Assembly: GCF_023218935.1 (NCBI RefSeq)
Contig: NZ_JAJIAL010000017.1
Strand: one strand, 5' to 3'
Source of the DNA: Fructobacillus cardui
GTDB lineage: Bacteria > Bacillota > Bacilli > Lactobacillales > Lactobacillaceae
DNA: 15,949 nucleotides
Under the pieces are notes generated by a model, which worked only from the letters and a program-made list of their open reading frames with translations, was not told the DNA's origin and searched no databases. A program made the translations under genes and the position numbers. How positions within the stretch are numbered: the first letter of the stretch is position 1; the number at the start of each line of letters is the position of its first letter. Shown here piece by piece: positions 7,153-13,335 of the stretch.

Positions 7153-7338
7153 ATGACTAAAAAATTAAATTTTCTAAGCACTTACCAGGATATTAATGAA
7201 GCAAAACTATCTGAAATAAATGGTGGATTTTGGGGATATCTAGCTCCATTTGGTATTTACATGGCGCAGCAGGCATTTGAACACTCAGATCAAATATCAC
7301 ATGGATGGAAATCTGCTGGAAAGAAGACTTTTTTCTAA
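7153..7338 (+). CDS. Bacteriocin prepeptide 2, double-glycine leader
   Basis: A 61-residue peptide with a 25-residue leader ending LSEINGG, a textbook site for the C39 peptidase. The mature part is 36 residues, starts FWGYLAPFGIYMAQQAFEHS, has a hydrophilic middle (DQISHGWKSAGKK) and ends TFF. It has no cysteine. A hydrophobic N-terminal helix with a cationic C-terminus fits the second member of a class IIb pair. The ribosome binding site AAAGGAG is very strong, 10 nt before the ATG at 7153. An out-of-frame ATG overlaps the ribosome binding site but leads nowhere. It is co-transcribed with peptide 1 and the following likely immunity ORF. I do not recognise the mature sequence; two separate one-peptide bacteriocins are also possible. 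Confidence 0.88.
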   Translation: MTKKLNFLSTYQDINEAKLSEINGGFWGYLAPFGIYMAQQAFEHSDQISHGWKSAGKKTFF

Positions 7339-7419
7339 ATATTTAATACTAGTCAAGTATTTTCAAGTTGCATGTATTAGAAATCAATTTTTCTTATAAA
7401 AAAGATATCCGGAGAAAAA

Positions 7420-7599
7420 ATTATATTAAAAAAATCATTATTTAGAAACATAATTAAAGCGCTTTTTGTAGTAACCTTGACACAAATTATCATAAATCTG
7501 TTGTCACATACTTATCTGTTTGACAACATGGACGCTGTTTTCAATTTCATGATTTTGTATACTCTTATTCTGTATATCGCAGATAAAAAAACTAGTTAA
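7420..7599 (+). CDS. Probable bacteriocin immunity protein with a non-canonical start codon
   Basis: From 7420 a 59-residue frame runs to TAA 7597-7599 with two clear membrane segments (about residues 11-29, IIKALFVVTLTQIIINLL, and 38-53, AVFNFMILYTLILYIA), a basic N-terminus (LKKSLFRN) and a basic end (ADKKTS). Size, topology and position right after two bacteriocin genes and before a strong terminator fit a self-immunity protein. A good GGAG (7411-7414) precedes it, but no ATG, GTG or TTG lies between the upstream stop and the membrane segments except a TTG well inside. The codons at the right distance are ATT (7420) and ATA (7423), rare initiators. Either it starts at ATT/ATA, or the start codon has been lost, or there is a sequencing error. 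Its last codons are part of the 17-bp direct repeat. Confidence 0.6.
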   Translation: MILKKSLFRNIIKALFVVTLTQIIINLLSHTYLFDNMDAVFNFMILYTLILYIADKKTS

Positions 7600-7607
7600 C
7601 ATAATGT
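7591..7607 (+). repeat. 17-bp direct repeat, right copy bounding the bacteriocin cassette
   Basis: ACTAGTTAACATAATGT, identical to 3434-3450. This copy overlaps the last two codons and stop of the immunity-like ORF. The 4.1 kb between the copies is exactly the bacteriocin export, structural and immunity genes. Confidence 0.8.
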
Positions 7608-7623
7608 TGGTTAACGAAAGTAA

Positions 7624-7658
7624 AAAAAGCAGACCCCGAAAACTGGGGTCTGCTTTTT
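7624..7658 (+). terminator. Strong terminator of the bacteriocin peptide operon
   Basis: AAAAAGCAGACCCC (7624-7637), a 7-nt loop, then GGGGTCTGCTTTTT (7645-7658): a perfect 14-bp stem with a T tract, potentially bidirectional. Confidence 0.95.
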
Positions 7659-8005
7659 CTTTTGTTAAAATCGACTTTGCTCAATTCCCACTGGGGGAAT
7701 TGGTACAGCTCTCATAATCCCAATTTTAAGGGCTTTCAGCTTTGTGAAATTATCCTTGATGAGAACCTTTATGAGAACGTTTATTGAAATAATCGTCAAC
7801 CAAAAAAAGTAGTAATAAAGAAGAGGACTGCCGATAAAAAACCTTACAAATATAGTTTATAGTTCAATCATGATTCCTTATTGAAAATAACTAATTTGAA
7901 TCAGGAAAAAAAGCAAGTAAAGGAAATCCTGTACCTTGATTGTTACATAGTTTTTAAGGTACAGGCTATTGTTATTTCAAATTAACTAGCAATCGAAAAC
8001 AAGAT
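7659..8005. other. Gene-poor spacer with a perfect 10-bp inverted repeat
   Basis: No convincing gene. A minus-strand frame from about 7840 to 7672 encodes hydrophobic residues followed by NVLIKVLIKDNFTKLKALK but has no start codon; it may be a decayed membrane protein. CCTGTACCTT (7928-7937) and AAGGTACAGG (7956-7965) form a perfect inverted repeat with an 18-nt loop but no T tract, so it may be an operator or an insertion remnant. Confidence 0.4.
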
Positions 8006-8036
8006 AAAAACCGCCCCCAACTCCTGGAGACGGCTT
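8006..8036 (-). terminator. Terminator of the lysin operon
   Basis: Read on the minus strand, AAGCCGTCTCC pairs with GGGGGCGGTTT, including G-U wobbles, around a 7-nt loop and runs into TTTTT. It lies eight bases past the stop of the last gene of the operon. The G-U pairs fix the strand: the plus-strand transcript would not fold as well. Confidence 0.75.
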
Positions 8037-8043
8037 GTTATTT

Positions 8044-8685
8044 TTATTGAGAAGTTTTCTGTGAGCTAATTGTTGAAAAAAAACGAACAGATGAATAAAA
8101 TTGCTTAAATATAGGCTTTTCTGTTTTCTTAGCCCTTTTTTGAATTGTATGAATTAAATTTTTAATGGTTTTTTCTTCGTCGTATTGATTAATTTCTGAT
8201 TTTTGAATAGTCAAGATGACTAAGGAATTTTTTTTTAAAAAATCAATAAAAATAATCTGATAATAATCGTCTTGATTGATGACACCCCAAGGATAATTCG
8301 TCCTTTTTTTAGGGGGTAAGGGCGGCGAAAAAATAACATTAGCAATTAGTTCTTTATTTCTAGAAAGCCACTCATCTACCTGTGTGTTAGTTGTTATGTC
8401 TATGATTTCATTTTCTGTTTTTGTCATCCAATCAATGCGATGAAAAAAACGAAATATAAAGAAAACGAAAACATCTGTCATTAAAATTAAAAGTAAAAGT
8501 AAATACACAAGTAAAGTCAAGGTCATATCAATAATAGGCGATGACTGGAGAGCTCTTACTAAATAAAGTAAATGAATGATCCTAATACTTATATAAATAG
8601 AAAGAATGTATAGTATGAAACGCCATTTTTTATTATTTCGTTGTTTTTTTTTAAGATCAGATTTAATTGCTAAAAAGCTTTGCAT
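8044..8685 (-). CDS. Membrane protein of unknown function, last gene of the lysin operon
   Basis: 213 residues that I do not recognise. A basic N-terminus (LKKKQRNNKKW) precedes two strong hydrophobic segments at about residues 22-45 and 51-80, so both ends are probably cytoplasmic. The soluble part (~85-213) has a proline-rich SPPLPPKKRTNYPWG patch near 120-133, a short hydrophobic strand (YYQIIFIDF), then a charged tail with many Lys and Glu. The ATG follows AAGGGAAAAGG. It starts 39 nt after the DUF1906 gene, so it is co-transcribed with it. It could be an immunity or resistance protein against the two wall hydrolases, a holin-like factor, or an anchor for them; the sequence does not decide. 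Confidence 0.7.
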   Translation of the reverse strand: MQSFLAIKSDLKKKQRNNKKWRFILYILSIYISIRIIHLLYLVRALQSSPIIDMTLTLLVYLLLLLILMTDVFVFFIFRFFHRIDWMTKTENEIIDITTNTQVDEWLSRNKELIANVIFSPPLPPKKRTNYPWGVINQDDYYQIIFIDFLKKNSLVILTIQKSEINQYDEEKTIKNLIHTIQKRAKKTEKPIFKQFYSSVRFFSTISSQKTSQ

Positions 8686-8724
8686 TACCTTTTCCCTTCA
8701 TAATCACCATTCGACTATTTATTT

Positions 8725-10968
8725 TTATCCGTATAATAACACTGTCACTACTATGATTACTACTAGGAATACGGCAGAAATATCAGCACCTTCTTTTACA
8801 ACATTATCGATTGTTGAGTTATTAGGAAGTTGTCCAATGTCATTTAGTACAGCTGTAATCACACTGATAAAGGCGAACATTGCCTGTCCAACTGAATTCA
8901 AAGATCCTGCTAACAAAGTGACCATACTTTGAGAAGCATTTTTAATCATTACATTAGCGGTATTAAAAGCAACTTCTGTTAATTGTCCTTGCATCTTGTT
9001 CCATTTTAATTCGATATCTAGAACAATAACATCTTCATTAGTAACGTCATCACTTTGTTTTTTCAATTCTTTATCGGAAATTTCGATGGAAACAGCTGTT
9101 TCATAAGAGGATCCTTTTTCCTGTTCGACGTTAATTGTAACATAACCCGATTCAAGTCCCACTGTAAATTGGTTGAACATTTGCGTCAAATCACTGCCTA
9201 AATGGAACCCTCCAAAAGATAAGGCAGATGAAATTCCCGAATCAATTTTTCCATTTTTAATCGGATAACCAAAGGAAATTACACTATCAGTATTCAAAGT
9301 CGTCACATTCTTATAGGAAAGGGATACCTTCATGGAGGGGTCATCAACCAAAATGTATGGATTACCATTTAGTTCAATTTGATGGCTAGCCATTAACTTC
9401 TTCATAACTTGCCAATCAGAACTTTCAATCCAATTCTTTGGCTGACGGCTAGCCACTAGATTGGTCACCCCTTCATCTGCGTGAGAGACGGCTACCTTAT
9501 CACGTCCAGGAAGGTTTCCCTCAGGACCCACTTCATCAAATTGGTCAAATGCCCAATTAAGTGGTTGTGAAAAACCTAAATTGCCGGAGTAACCAGTAGA
9601 CATGTCTGAAGTGTAGGCATACTTAACAGAAGAGACTGCCTTAGACACCATGGAACAAGTATTTCGCGTACCATAAACACCAATTTGATAAGATTCCATG
9701 GCTTGGGCAACACCTTGAAAATACGGGATGGCATAATCATTATTTTCATCTTCTGTCATATCAGTATCGACAGCAAAATAAATTGTGTGACTATCCGGAA
9801 TTCCTAAGGCTAATGCCGCCCGAACGGCTGCACTCCCATCATGAAGACCACTATTAAAGGTATAATCTGACACGTCACCCGTATTATCCTGGTAAATTGG
9901 CACTAGGTGCAAGCCCGCCTGAATAATGAGTTGAGCTTCTGATCGCGTCAAGTTTTTCGCCATCTTATTAGCCCCAACACCGACTGTTCCGGTTAAATAA
10001 CGACCAACATAATTCACGTCATCGTTCACCAATGCTTGTACTTGATCACCAGTCAATTGTGTTGAGGTGTCAACACCAAAATAATAACGATTCGTATTAC
10101 CTGCTGAGGACATTAAAGAATTCATCGTGATATAATCCGGTTCGCCATCAACCTTTGGACTCAAATGCATAAAGGCTTGAAAGGCTTGCAAGTTTTGAAC
10201 GGTTGCGTCATCAAGTGTTCCGGTAAAGGAAACTTGGGCCAGTCCCTTTTCTTGATCAAACTCTTTCATATTCACGTAGAGTGCATATTGAACAATCAAC
10301 ATTAAGTTTGTTGAAAGACCATTAAAATAAGCAGTTCGATAATTTGAGCTCGTTGCAGGACCCCAATAACCATTGGCAACCTGACTTAACTGTAATTCTA
10401 CTTGAGCGCCATAAATCAACGCTTGATTAGTAGCACGTTGATAAATACCATCTGTTGGTAAAATACCAGTGATATCTTGATACTTTTGATTCAACTGTTG
10501 TTGCATGTAGCGGATATTAGCATCACCACCAGGAACCAAAGCGAAAGCTGACATGTCAAACAATGCGCGAGCAAGGCTCGAAGTCATTTTTCCATCTGTA
10601 GAAATACCAGCTGCTTGTTGTAATAGCTTGATAGCAGTTACTGTTTTTTCGGAATATTCACCATCAAAGGCTTCGGGTGAAAATCCCTTAGCCCAAAAGG
10701 CACCTTGAATTAGATAAACAATATTACCCGTGTAACCCGGGGTTAACAAGGGAACAATCTTGCTGTCAAAGAGTTGACCAGTTTCTTCGCCGAAGGCAGC
10801 AGCTTGATCTGACGACAATGGAATGCCTAGCTCGTATTGCAGCCCTTTGATTAAGGCATAAATAGTCGGCCAGCCTGTTTTTCCATTTTCATCAATTGTG
10901 TTAAAATTAGGAACTTTTCCATAGGTGTTGTTTAACCACTTTTGTGTGGCGAGTACTTGATAGTCCAT
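8725..10968 (-). CDS. Large wall hydrolase-like protein: peptidoglycan-binding repeats plus DUF1906 (Rv2525c-like) domain
   Basis: 747 residues. Residues 1-290 hold tandem peptidoglycan-binding-like units (VQ-type helices such as VLATQKWLNNTYGKVPNFNT, then IVYLIQGAFWAKGFSPEAFD and LMLIVQYALYVNMKEF). Residues ~295-500 form a DUF1906 glycoside-hydrolase-like barrel: YYFGVDTSTQLTG, YVGRYLTGTVGVG, LHLVPIYQDNTGD, HTIYFAVDTDMTE, IGVYGTRNTC and WAFDQFDEVG. Family members relate to GH25 lysozymes and act on wall glycans. Residues 515-747 are an unrecognised region ending in hydrophobic segments (AMFAFISVITAVL; AVFLVVIIVVTVLLYG), so the C-terminus is probably membrane-inserted. No N-terminal signal peptide is visible. 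AAGG lies 8 nt before the ATG. It is transcribed after the GH24 lysozyme (83-nt gap, with a TGGCAG/CTGCCA hairpin) and before the two-helix membrane protein. Domain call is firm; activity and target are inferred. Confidence 0.85.
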   Translation of the reverse strand: MDYQVLATQKWLNNTYGKVPNFNTIDENGKTGWPTIYALIKGLQYELGIPLSSDQAAAFGEETGQLFDSKIVPLLTPGYTGNIVYLIQGAFWAKGFSPEAFDGEYSEKTVTAIKLLQQAAGISTDGKMTSSLARALFDMSAFALVPGGDANIRYMQQQLNQKYQDITGILPTDGIYQRATNQALIYGAQVELQLSQVANGYWGPATSSNYRTAYFNGLSTNLMLIVQYALYVNMKEFDQEKGLAQVSFTGTLDDATVQNLQAFQAFMHLSPKVDGEPDYITMNSLMSSAGNTNRYYFGVDTSTQLTGDQVQALVNDDVNYVGRYLTGTVGVGANKMAKNLTRSEAQLIIQAGLHLVPIYQDNTGDVSDYTFNSGLHDGSAAVRAALALGIPDSHTIYFAVDTDMTEDENNDYAIPYFQGVAQAMESYQIGVYGTRNTCSMVSKAVSSVKYAYTSDMSTGYSGNLGFSQPLNWAFDQFDEVGPEGNLPGRDKVAVSHADEGVTNLVASRQPKNWIESSDWQVMKKLMASHQIELNGNPYILVDDPSMKVSLSYKNVTTLNTDSVISFGYPIKNGKIDSGISSALSFGGFHLGSDLTQMFNQFTVGLESGYVTINVEQEKGSSYETAVSIEISDKELKKQSDDVTNEDVIVLDIELKWNKMQGQLTEVAFNTANVMIKNASQSMVTLLAGSLNSVGQAMFAFISVITAVLNDIGQLPNNSTIDNVVKEGADISAVFLVVIIVVTVLLYG

Positions 10969-11051
10969 TAAATGACCTTCTTTCGTTTTTCTGTTTTATA
11001 ATAATAAGATTTTGTAATGGCAGAAGAGTTTGTTTTTTCCTGCCAATATTT

Positions 11052-11786
11052 TTAATTAAAGAATCCGGTTCCCCAAGTAGTGCTAGTAGCGCCATCATCG
11101 GGTCCAACAGCAACATAGTGACGCTGACCAGATTCACTAATGTAGCTAATCCAGGCATAACCATTGACAAGAACATAACTGTCATAAGCGATTTTTTCAC
11201 CAATATCATAGGTTGCAATCGCTGGGCTACTGGGATCTGTATCAGCACTAACTTGTAAAATCCGATTAGGAATAAAAATACCGCTATAACGGATTAGTGT
11301 ATTTTTGGGTGTAGCATGTTGATTAAAATCATTTTGGCTACTTAAAAATAGGTTGCGTTCAATCGTACGTCGACTCATTAGTCCATTCGATACTTCCCCA
11401 GCACTATAGACATAAAGAAGAAATTGTTGAGCGGCAGCATTAAAGTCGCCGGCATTGACGTCTGATAACAAATCACTTGATTGAAAAGCCTCAATTCCGA
11501 TGTTGTAAGTAAAAGAAACTAACGCATCAAATTGATTTTGATTAATTGAAATAGTAATAGCACTGTTAACAGCATCTACGTAATGACTCACATCAGCAAG
11601 TAGAATCGTCATGGCTTGAGTTTCAGTAATGGTTTCGCCTTTATAAACAGGATACTGAGCAGCAGCAACGGCCTGATTTGTGTGACCATAGCCAATGGTT
11701 AATACACCAGCAACATCATAATAAGCTGTTGCTCGAAACCCTTCAAAATACTTAATGAGGTTTAGGCCATTCTGGCTAATGTTCAT
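11052..11786 (-). CDS. GH24 lysozyme (T4-lysozyme family endolysin) with C-terminal SH3-like domain
   Basis: 244 residues. The N-terminal domain is a phage-type lysozyme with the catalytic triad at T4 spacing: Glu15 (KYFEGFR), Asp24 (AYYDVAG) and Thr30 (LTIGYGHT). Downstream are NQNQFDALVSFTYNIG and the MSRRTIERNLF motif near 135-150. It cleaves the MurNAc-GlcNAc bond of peptidoglycan. Residues ~170-235 resemble a bacterial SH3 wall-binding domain (YDIGEKIAYDSYVLVNGYAW, HYVAVG). There is no signal peptide, so release would need a holin, lysis or an unusual route. GGAGGAAG precedes the ATG. Its start overlaps the end of the 49-aa ORF by 11 nt, so translation is probably coupled. It is first of the three wall-related genes. 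It looks phage-derived, but no other phage structural or replication genes are present. Confidence 0.93.
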   Translation of the reverse strand: MNISQNGLNLIKYFEGFRATAYYDVAGVLTIGYGHTNQAVAAAQYPVYKGETITETQAMTILLADVSHYVDAVNSAITISINQNQFDALVSFTYNIGIEAFQSSDLLSDVNAGDFNAAAQQFLLYVYSAGEVSNGLMSRRTIERNLFLSSQNDFNQHATPKNTLIRYSGIFIPNRILQVSADTDPSSPAIATYDIGEKIAYDSYVLVNGYAWISYISESGQRHYVAVGPDDGATSTTWGTGFFN

Positions 11787-11925
11787 TTTGGTCTTCCTCC
11801 ACTTTAATTTCGATCGAATGATTATCTCGGTTCGAATTCATTGATACTAGAAGCTGAAACGGGCCCAAAGATATTTTTTTTAAACAGGCAAGTAAAATTG
11901 ATTTAATGTTTTTCCAAATTTGCAT
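11776..11925 (-). CDS. Small 49-aa leader ORF, translationally coupled to the lysozyme
   Basis: MQIWKNIKSILLACLKKISL opens the peptide, followed by GPFQLLVSMNSNRDNHSIEI and an acidic tail KVEEDQNEH. A GAAAGGA ribosome binding site sits 7 nt before the ATG at 11925, better than most in the window. It ends TAG at 11776, inside the first codons of the lysozyme gene (overlap ATGAACATTAG), a typical coupling arrangement. The N-terminal half is amphipathic to moderately hydrophobic with four lysines; the C-terminal half is polar and acidic. I do not recognise it. A small holin-like or membrane-active peptide, or a chaperone for the lysin, is possible, but the hydrophobic stretch is short for a holin. 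Coding status rests on the ribosome binding site, overlap and operon position. Confidence 0.65.
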   Translation of the reverse strand: MQIWKNIKSILLACLKKISLGPFQLLVSMNSNRDNHSIEIKVEEDQNEH

Positions 11926-11950
11926 AGTTGATTTCCTTTCTGAAAAATTT

Positions 11951-11964
11951 TTTTAACGTTAAAA
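11951..11964. promoter_or_regulatory. 14-bp perfect palindrome in the leader of the lysin operon
   Basis: TTTTAACGTTAAAA lies 26-39 bp upstream of the 49-aa ORF, between its putative -10 and its ribosome binding site, a usual place for a repressor operator. The core is shared with 1913-1922. Confidence 0.45.
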
Positions 11965-11992
11965 GTAAATATATAAAGAGTTAAATTTGATT

Positions 11993-11998
11993 ATTATA
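11993..11998 (-). promoter_or_regulatory. Putative -10 box of the lysin operon
   Basis: TATAAT reads on the minus strand from 11998 to 11993, about 70 bp before the 49-aa ORF. No good -35 is seen at 16-18 bp (TTAACT at 19 bp is the nearest), so activation or a weak promoter is likely. Confidence 0.45.
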
Positions 11999-12103
11999 GA
12001 CTAATGTTCTACAATAAAGTTAAAAAAATAAAGGCCTTACATTCTTTCTGTTAACCCTTTACAAGAAAGATAATATACCTTATTTTTCTACATGTCAAAC
12101 GAA

Positions 12104-12122
12104 TATAGAATATTTTTCTATA
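12104..12122. promoter_or_regulatory. Inverted-repeat operator before the XRE gene
   Basis: TATAGAA (12104-12110), 5 nt, TTCTATA (12116-12122): a perfect 7-bp inverted repeat 16 bp upstream of the XRE start codon. A possible promoter TTTACA (12058-12063), 17 bp, TATTTT precedes it. A self-repressing XRE regulator would bind such a site. Confidence 0.55.
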
Positions 12123-12138
12123 AATCAAGGAGAATCCT

Positions 12139-12453
12139 ATGTCTATTTATGATCGTATTAAAAATTTGGCGCATAATCGAATATCAATTCGAGAGCTAGA
12201 ATACCAGTTAGGCTTTCCGAACGGCACAATTCAAAAGTGGGATACCAATGCTAATTCTCAAAAACTAAAAAAGGTTGCTAACTACTTTCAAGTGTCAACA
12301 GACTTTCTTTTAGGAAACGAGGGTCATAAGACAGCTGATTTAGAAGATTTAAATACTGTTATGATGTTTGGTGGTCAACCAATTCTAGATGAAGATAAAG
12401 AAGCAGTTCTCGATATTTTGAGGAGACTACGCAATGCAAGAAATCATAAATAG
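12139..12453 (+). CDS. XRE-family repressor (ImmR-like)
   Basis: 104 residues with an N-terminal helix-turn-helix of the lambda-repressor/XRE type: RISIRELEYQLGFPNGTIQK for the two recognition helices, then LKKVANYFQVSTDFLLG, the standard final helices. The C-terminal third (DLEDLNTVMMFGGQPILDED...LRRLRNARNHK) is an acidic then basic tail suited to dimerisation or protease recognition. AAGGAG lies 8 nt before the ATG. The gene overlaps the ImmA/IrrE gene by 20 nt. This is the order of ImmR-ImmA pairs, which keep mobile elements silent until the protease removes the repressor. It faces the lysin operon across a 213-bp divergent region with palindromes, so that operon is the likely target (inference). 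Confidence 0.9.
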   Translation: MSIYDRIKNLAHNRISIRELEYQLGFPNGTIQKWDTNANSQKLKKVANYFQVSTDFLLGNEGHKTADLEDLNTVMMFGGQPILDEDKEAVLDILRRLRNARNHK

Positions 12454-12844
12454 TCTATTAACTTATGCTGAAAAACTTAATTTAGGGGTCATCTATACGA
12501 CAGCTTTAACAAAGAAAACGCAATCTTTTGCAGACACTCAATCGCAATCTATTGTGATTAACTCAAATTGGTATCGACCTAGCCAGTTGCCATTTATTAT
12601 TGCACATGAAATTAGTCATCTTTTACAGTGTAGTAGTGGCGATGCGCAATTGAGTGCAACGACGCTGTTAAATGAACGCTATGAAAAAGAAGCTAACCAT
12701 CAGGCGATTCATTTATTGGTCCCATTTTATGTAATCGATAAAGAGAAAGAACAAGTAAATGTATATGAATTCATGAAGCTTTTTGATTTGCCTACTTACT
12801 TAGAAGACATCTGCCATACAGAATTACACCAATATATAAACTAA
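12434..12844 (+). CDS. ImmA/IrrE-family metallopeptidase (DUF955)
   Basis: 136 residues with the zinc motif HEISH (residues 58-62) in FIIAHEISHLLQ and the downstream YEKEANHQAIHLLVP segment, which supplies the third acidic ligand (Glu84 or Glu86). The family cleaves partner XRE repressors, for example ImmA on ImmR in ICEBs1, to derepress mobile elements after DNA damage or quorum signals. The ATG lies inside the end of the repressor gene, 7 nt after GAGGAG, so the two are coupled. Length is typical for the phage/ICE subgroup and all catalytic residues are present. The nearest divergently transcribed genes are the 49-aa ORF, lysozyme and DUF1906 protein. That they are the controlled genes is inferred from position. 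Confidence 0.92.
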   Translation: MQEIINSLLTYAEKLNLGVIYTTALTKKTQSFADTQSQSIVINSNWYRPSQLPFIIAHEISHLLQCSSGDAQLSATTLLNERYEKEANHQAIHLLVPFYVIDKEKEQVNVYEFMKLFDLPTYLEDICHTELHQYIN

Positions 12845-12857
12845 TAAGCCTTTTCTT

Positions 12858-13187
12858 TCATTGGCTAATAACAAGTTTAATTCGAATAAATCCGCAAATA
12901 CTTCCAACGGTGTTCGATAATGATATTTCTCTGGAAATAAATATGTGGAAAGGCCGTGTTATTGCTATAACTTTCGATAGCCTGAAATCTTCTTTTGCTT
13001 TTATTAAAAAATCAATTCTGAGAACCTTGATGAGATTGCTTTTAACAATAGTCATATACCCGATCACACAGAAAAAACAATACAATAAACAAGATAATAG
13101 ATACAAACCAATTAACATGCCAAATAAAATAATGTAATATTATGCAACTACAGCACCCCAATTGAAATAAGATAATACTTTATTCAT
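12858..13187 (-). pseudogene. Membrane-protein gene broken by a nonsense codon
   Basis: On the minus strand a 109-codon frame starts at ATG 13187 after GAGGAGAG, with MNKVLSYFNWGAVVA, then an in-frame TAA at 13142-13140 (codon 16). The same frame continues with YYIILFGMLIGLYLLSCLLY and CFFCVIGYMTIVKSNLIKVL, a strong membrane segment, then a soluble part to TGA at 12858. Correct frame, good ribosome binding site and a plausible promoter (13218-13245) argue that this was a gene and the stop is recent. A shorter restart at ATG 13118 has no good ribosome binding site. Function not recognised. NLIKVL resembles VLIKVL in the startless frame near 7750, so two relics of one family are possible. Confidence 0.5.
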
Positions 13188-13217
13188 GAATCTCTCCTCA
13201 AACCTTTGTTGTGAGAT

Positions 13218-13245
13218 ATTGTACCTTACTTTTACTCATCAACAA
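13218..13245 (-). promoter_or_regulatory. Promoter of the broken membrane-protein gene
   Basis: On the minus strand: TTGTTG (13245-13240), 16 bp, TACAAT (13223-13218), about 30 bp before the ATG. Confidence 0.45.
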
Positions 13246-13270
13246 AGTCATTTTAACACCAAAAATCTGT

Positions 13271-13335
13271 ACGTACGCTATACGTACAACAGGTGAAACC
13301 GACAAAATTTACCCCATTTTCTTGTACGTACAAGA
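13271..13335 (-). repeat. TACGTACAA...TCGGTTTCA block beside the palindrome cluster
   Basis: Contains the 14-bp palindrome CTTGTACGTACAAG (13321-13334) and further GTACGTAC runs. Reverse-complemented, it aligns with 1311-1349 over about 40 nt. GTACGTAC clusters here may be binding sites of a plasmid control protein that is absent from the window. Confidence 0.55.

Noticed and set aside
7672..7760. Possible tRNA: TCAATTC next to a G-rich stretch resembling a T arm
   Set aside because: No acceptor, D or anticodon arm can be drawn around it.
8606..8932. Plus-strand 108-codon frame opposite the membrane protein and the DUF1906 C-terminus
   Set aside because: Antisense shadow of two genes; no ribosome binding site.
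10907..11258. Frames on both strands at the lysozyme/DUF1906 junction
   Set aside because: They overlap the C-terminal coding part of the lysozyme and the spacer in other frames; composition and lack of ribosome binding sites mark them as shadows.
8044..12844. Degraded prophage
   Set aside because: Only lysis-type and lysogeny-type genes are present; no terminase, portal, capsid, tail, integrase or att-like repeat was seen around them.
12910..13137. Plus-strand 75-codon frame
   Set aside because: The opposite strand has the better start signals and hydrophobic pattern; this frame has no ribosome binding site.
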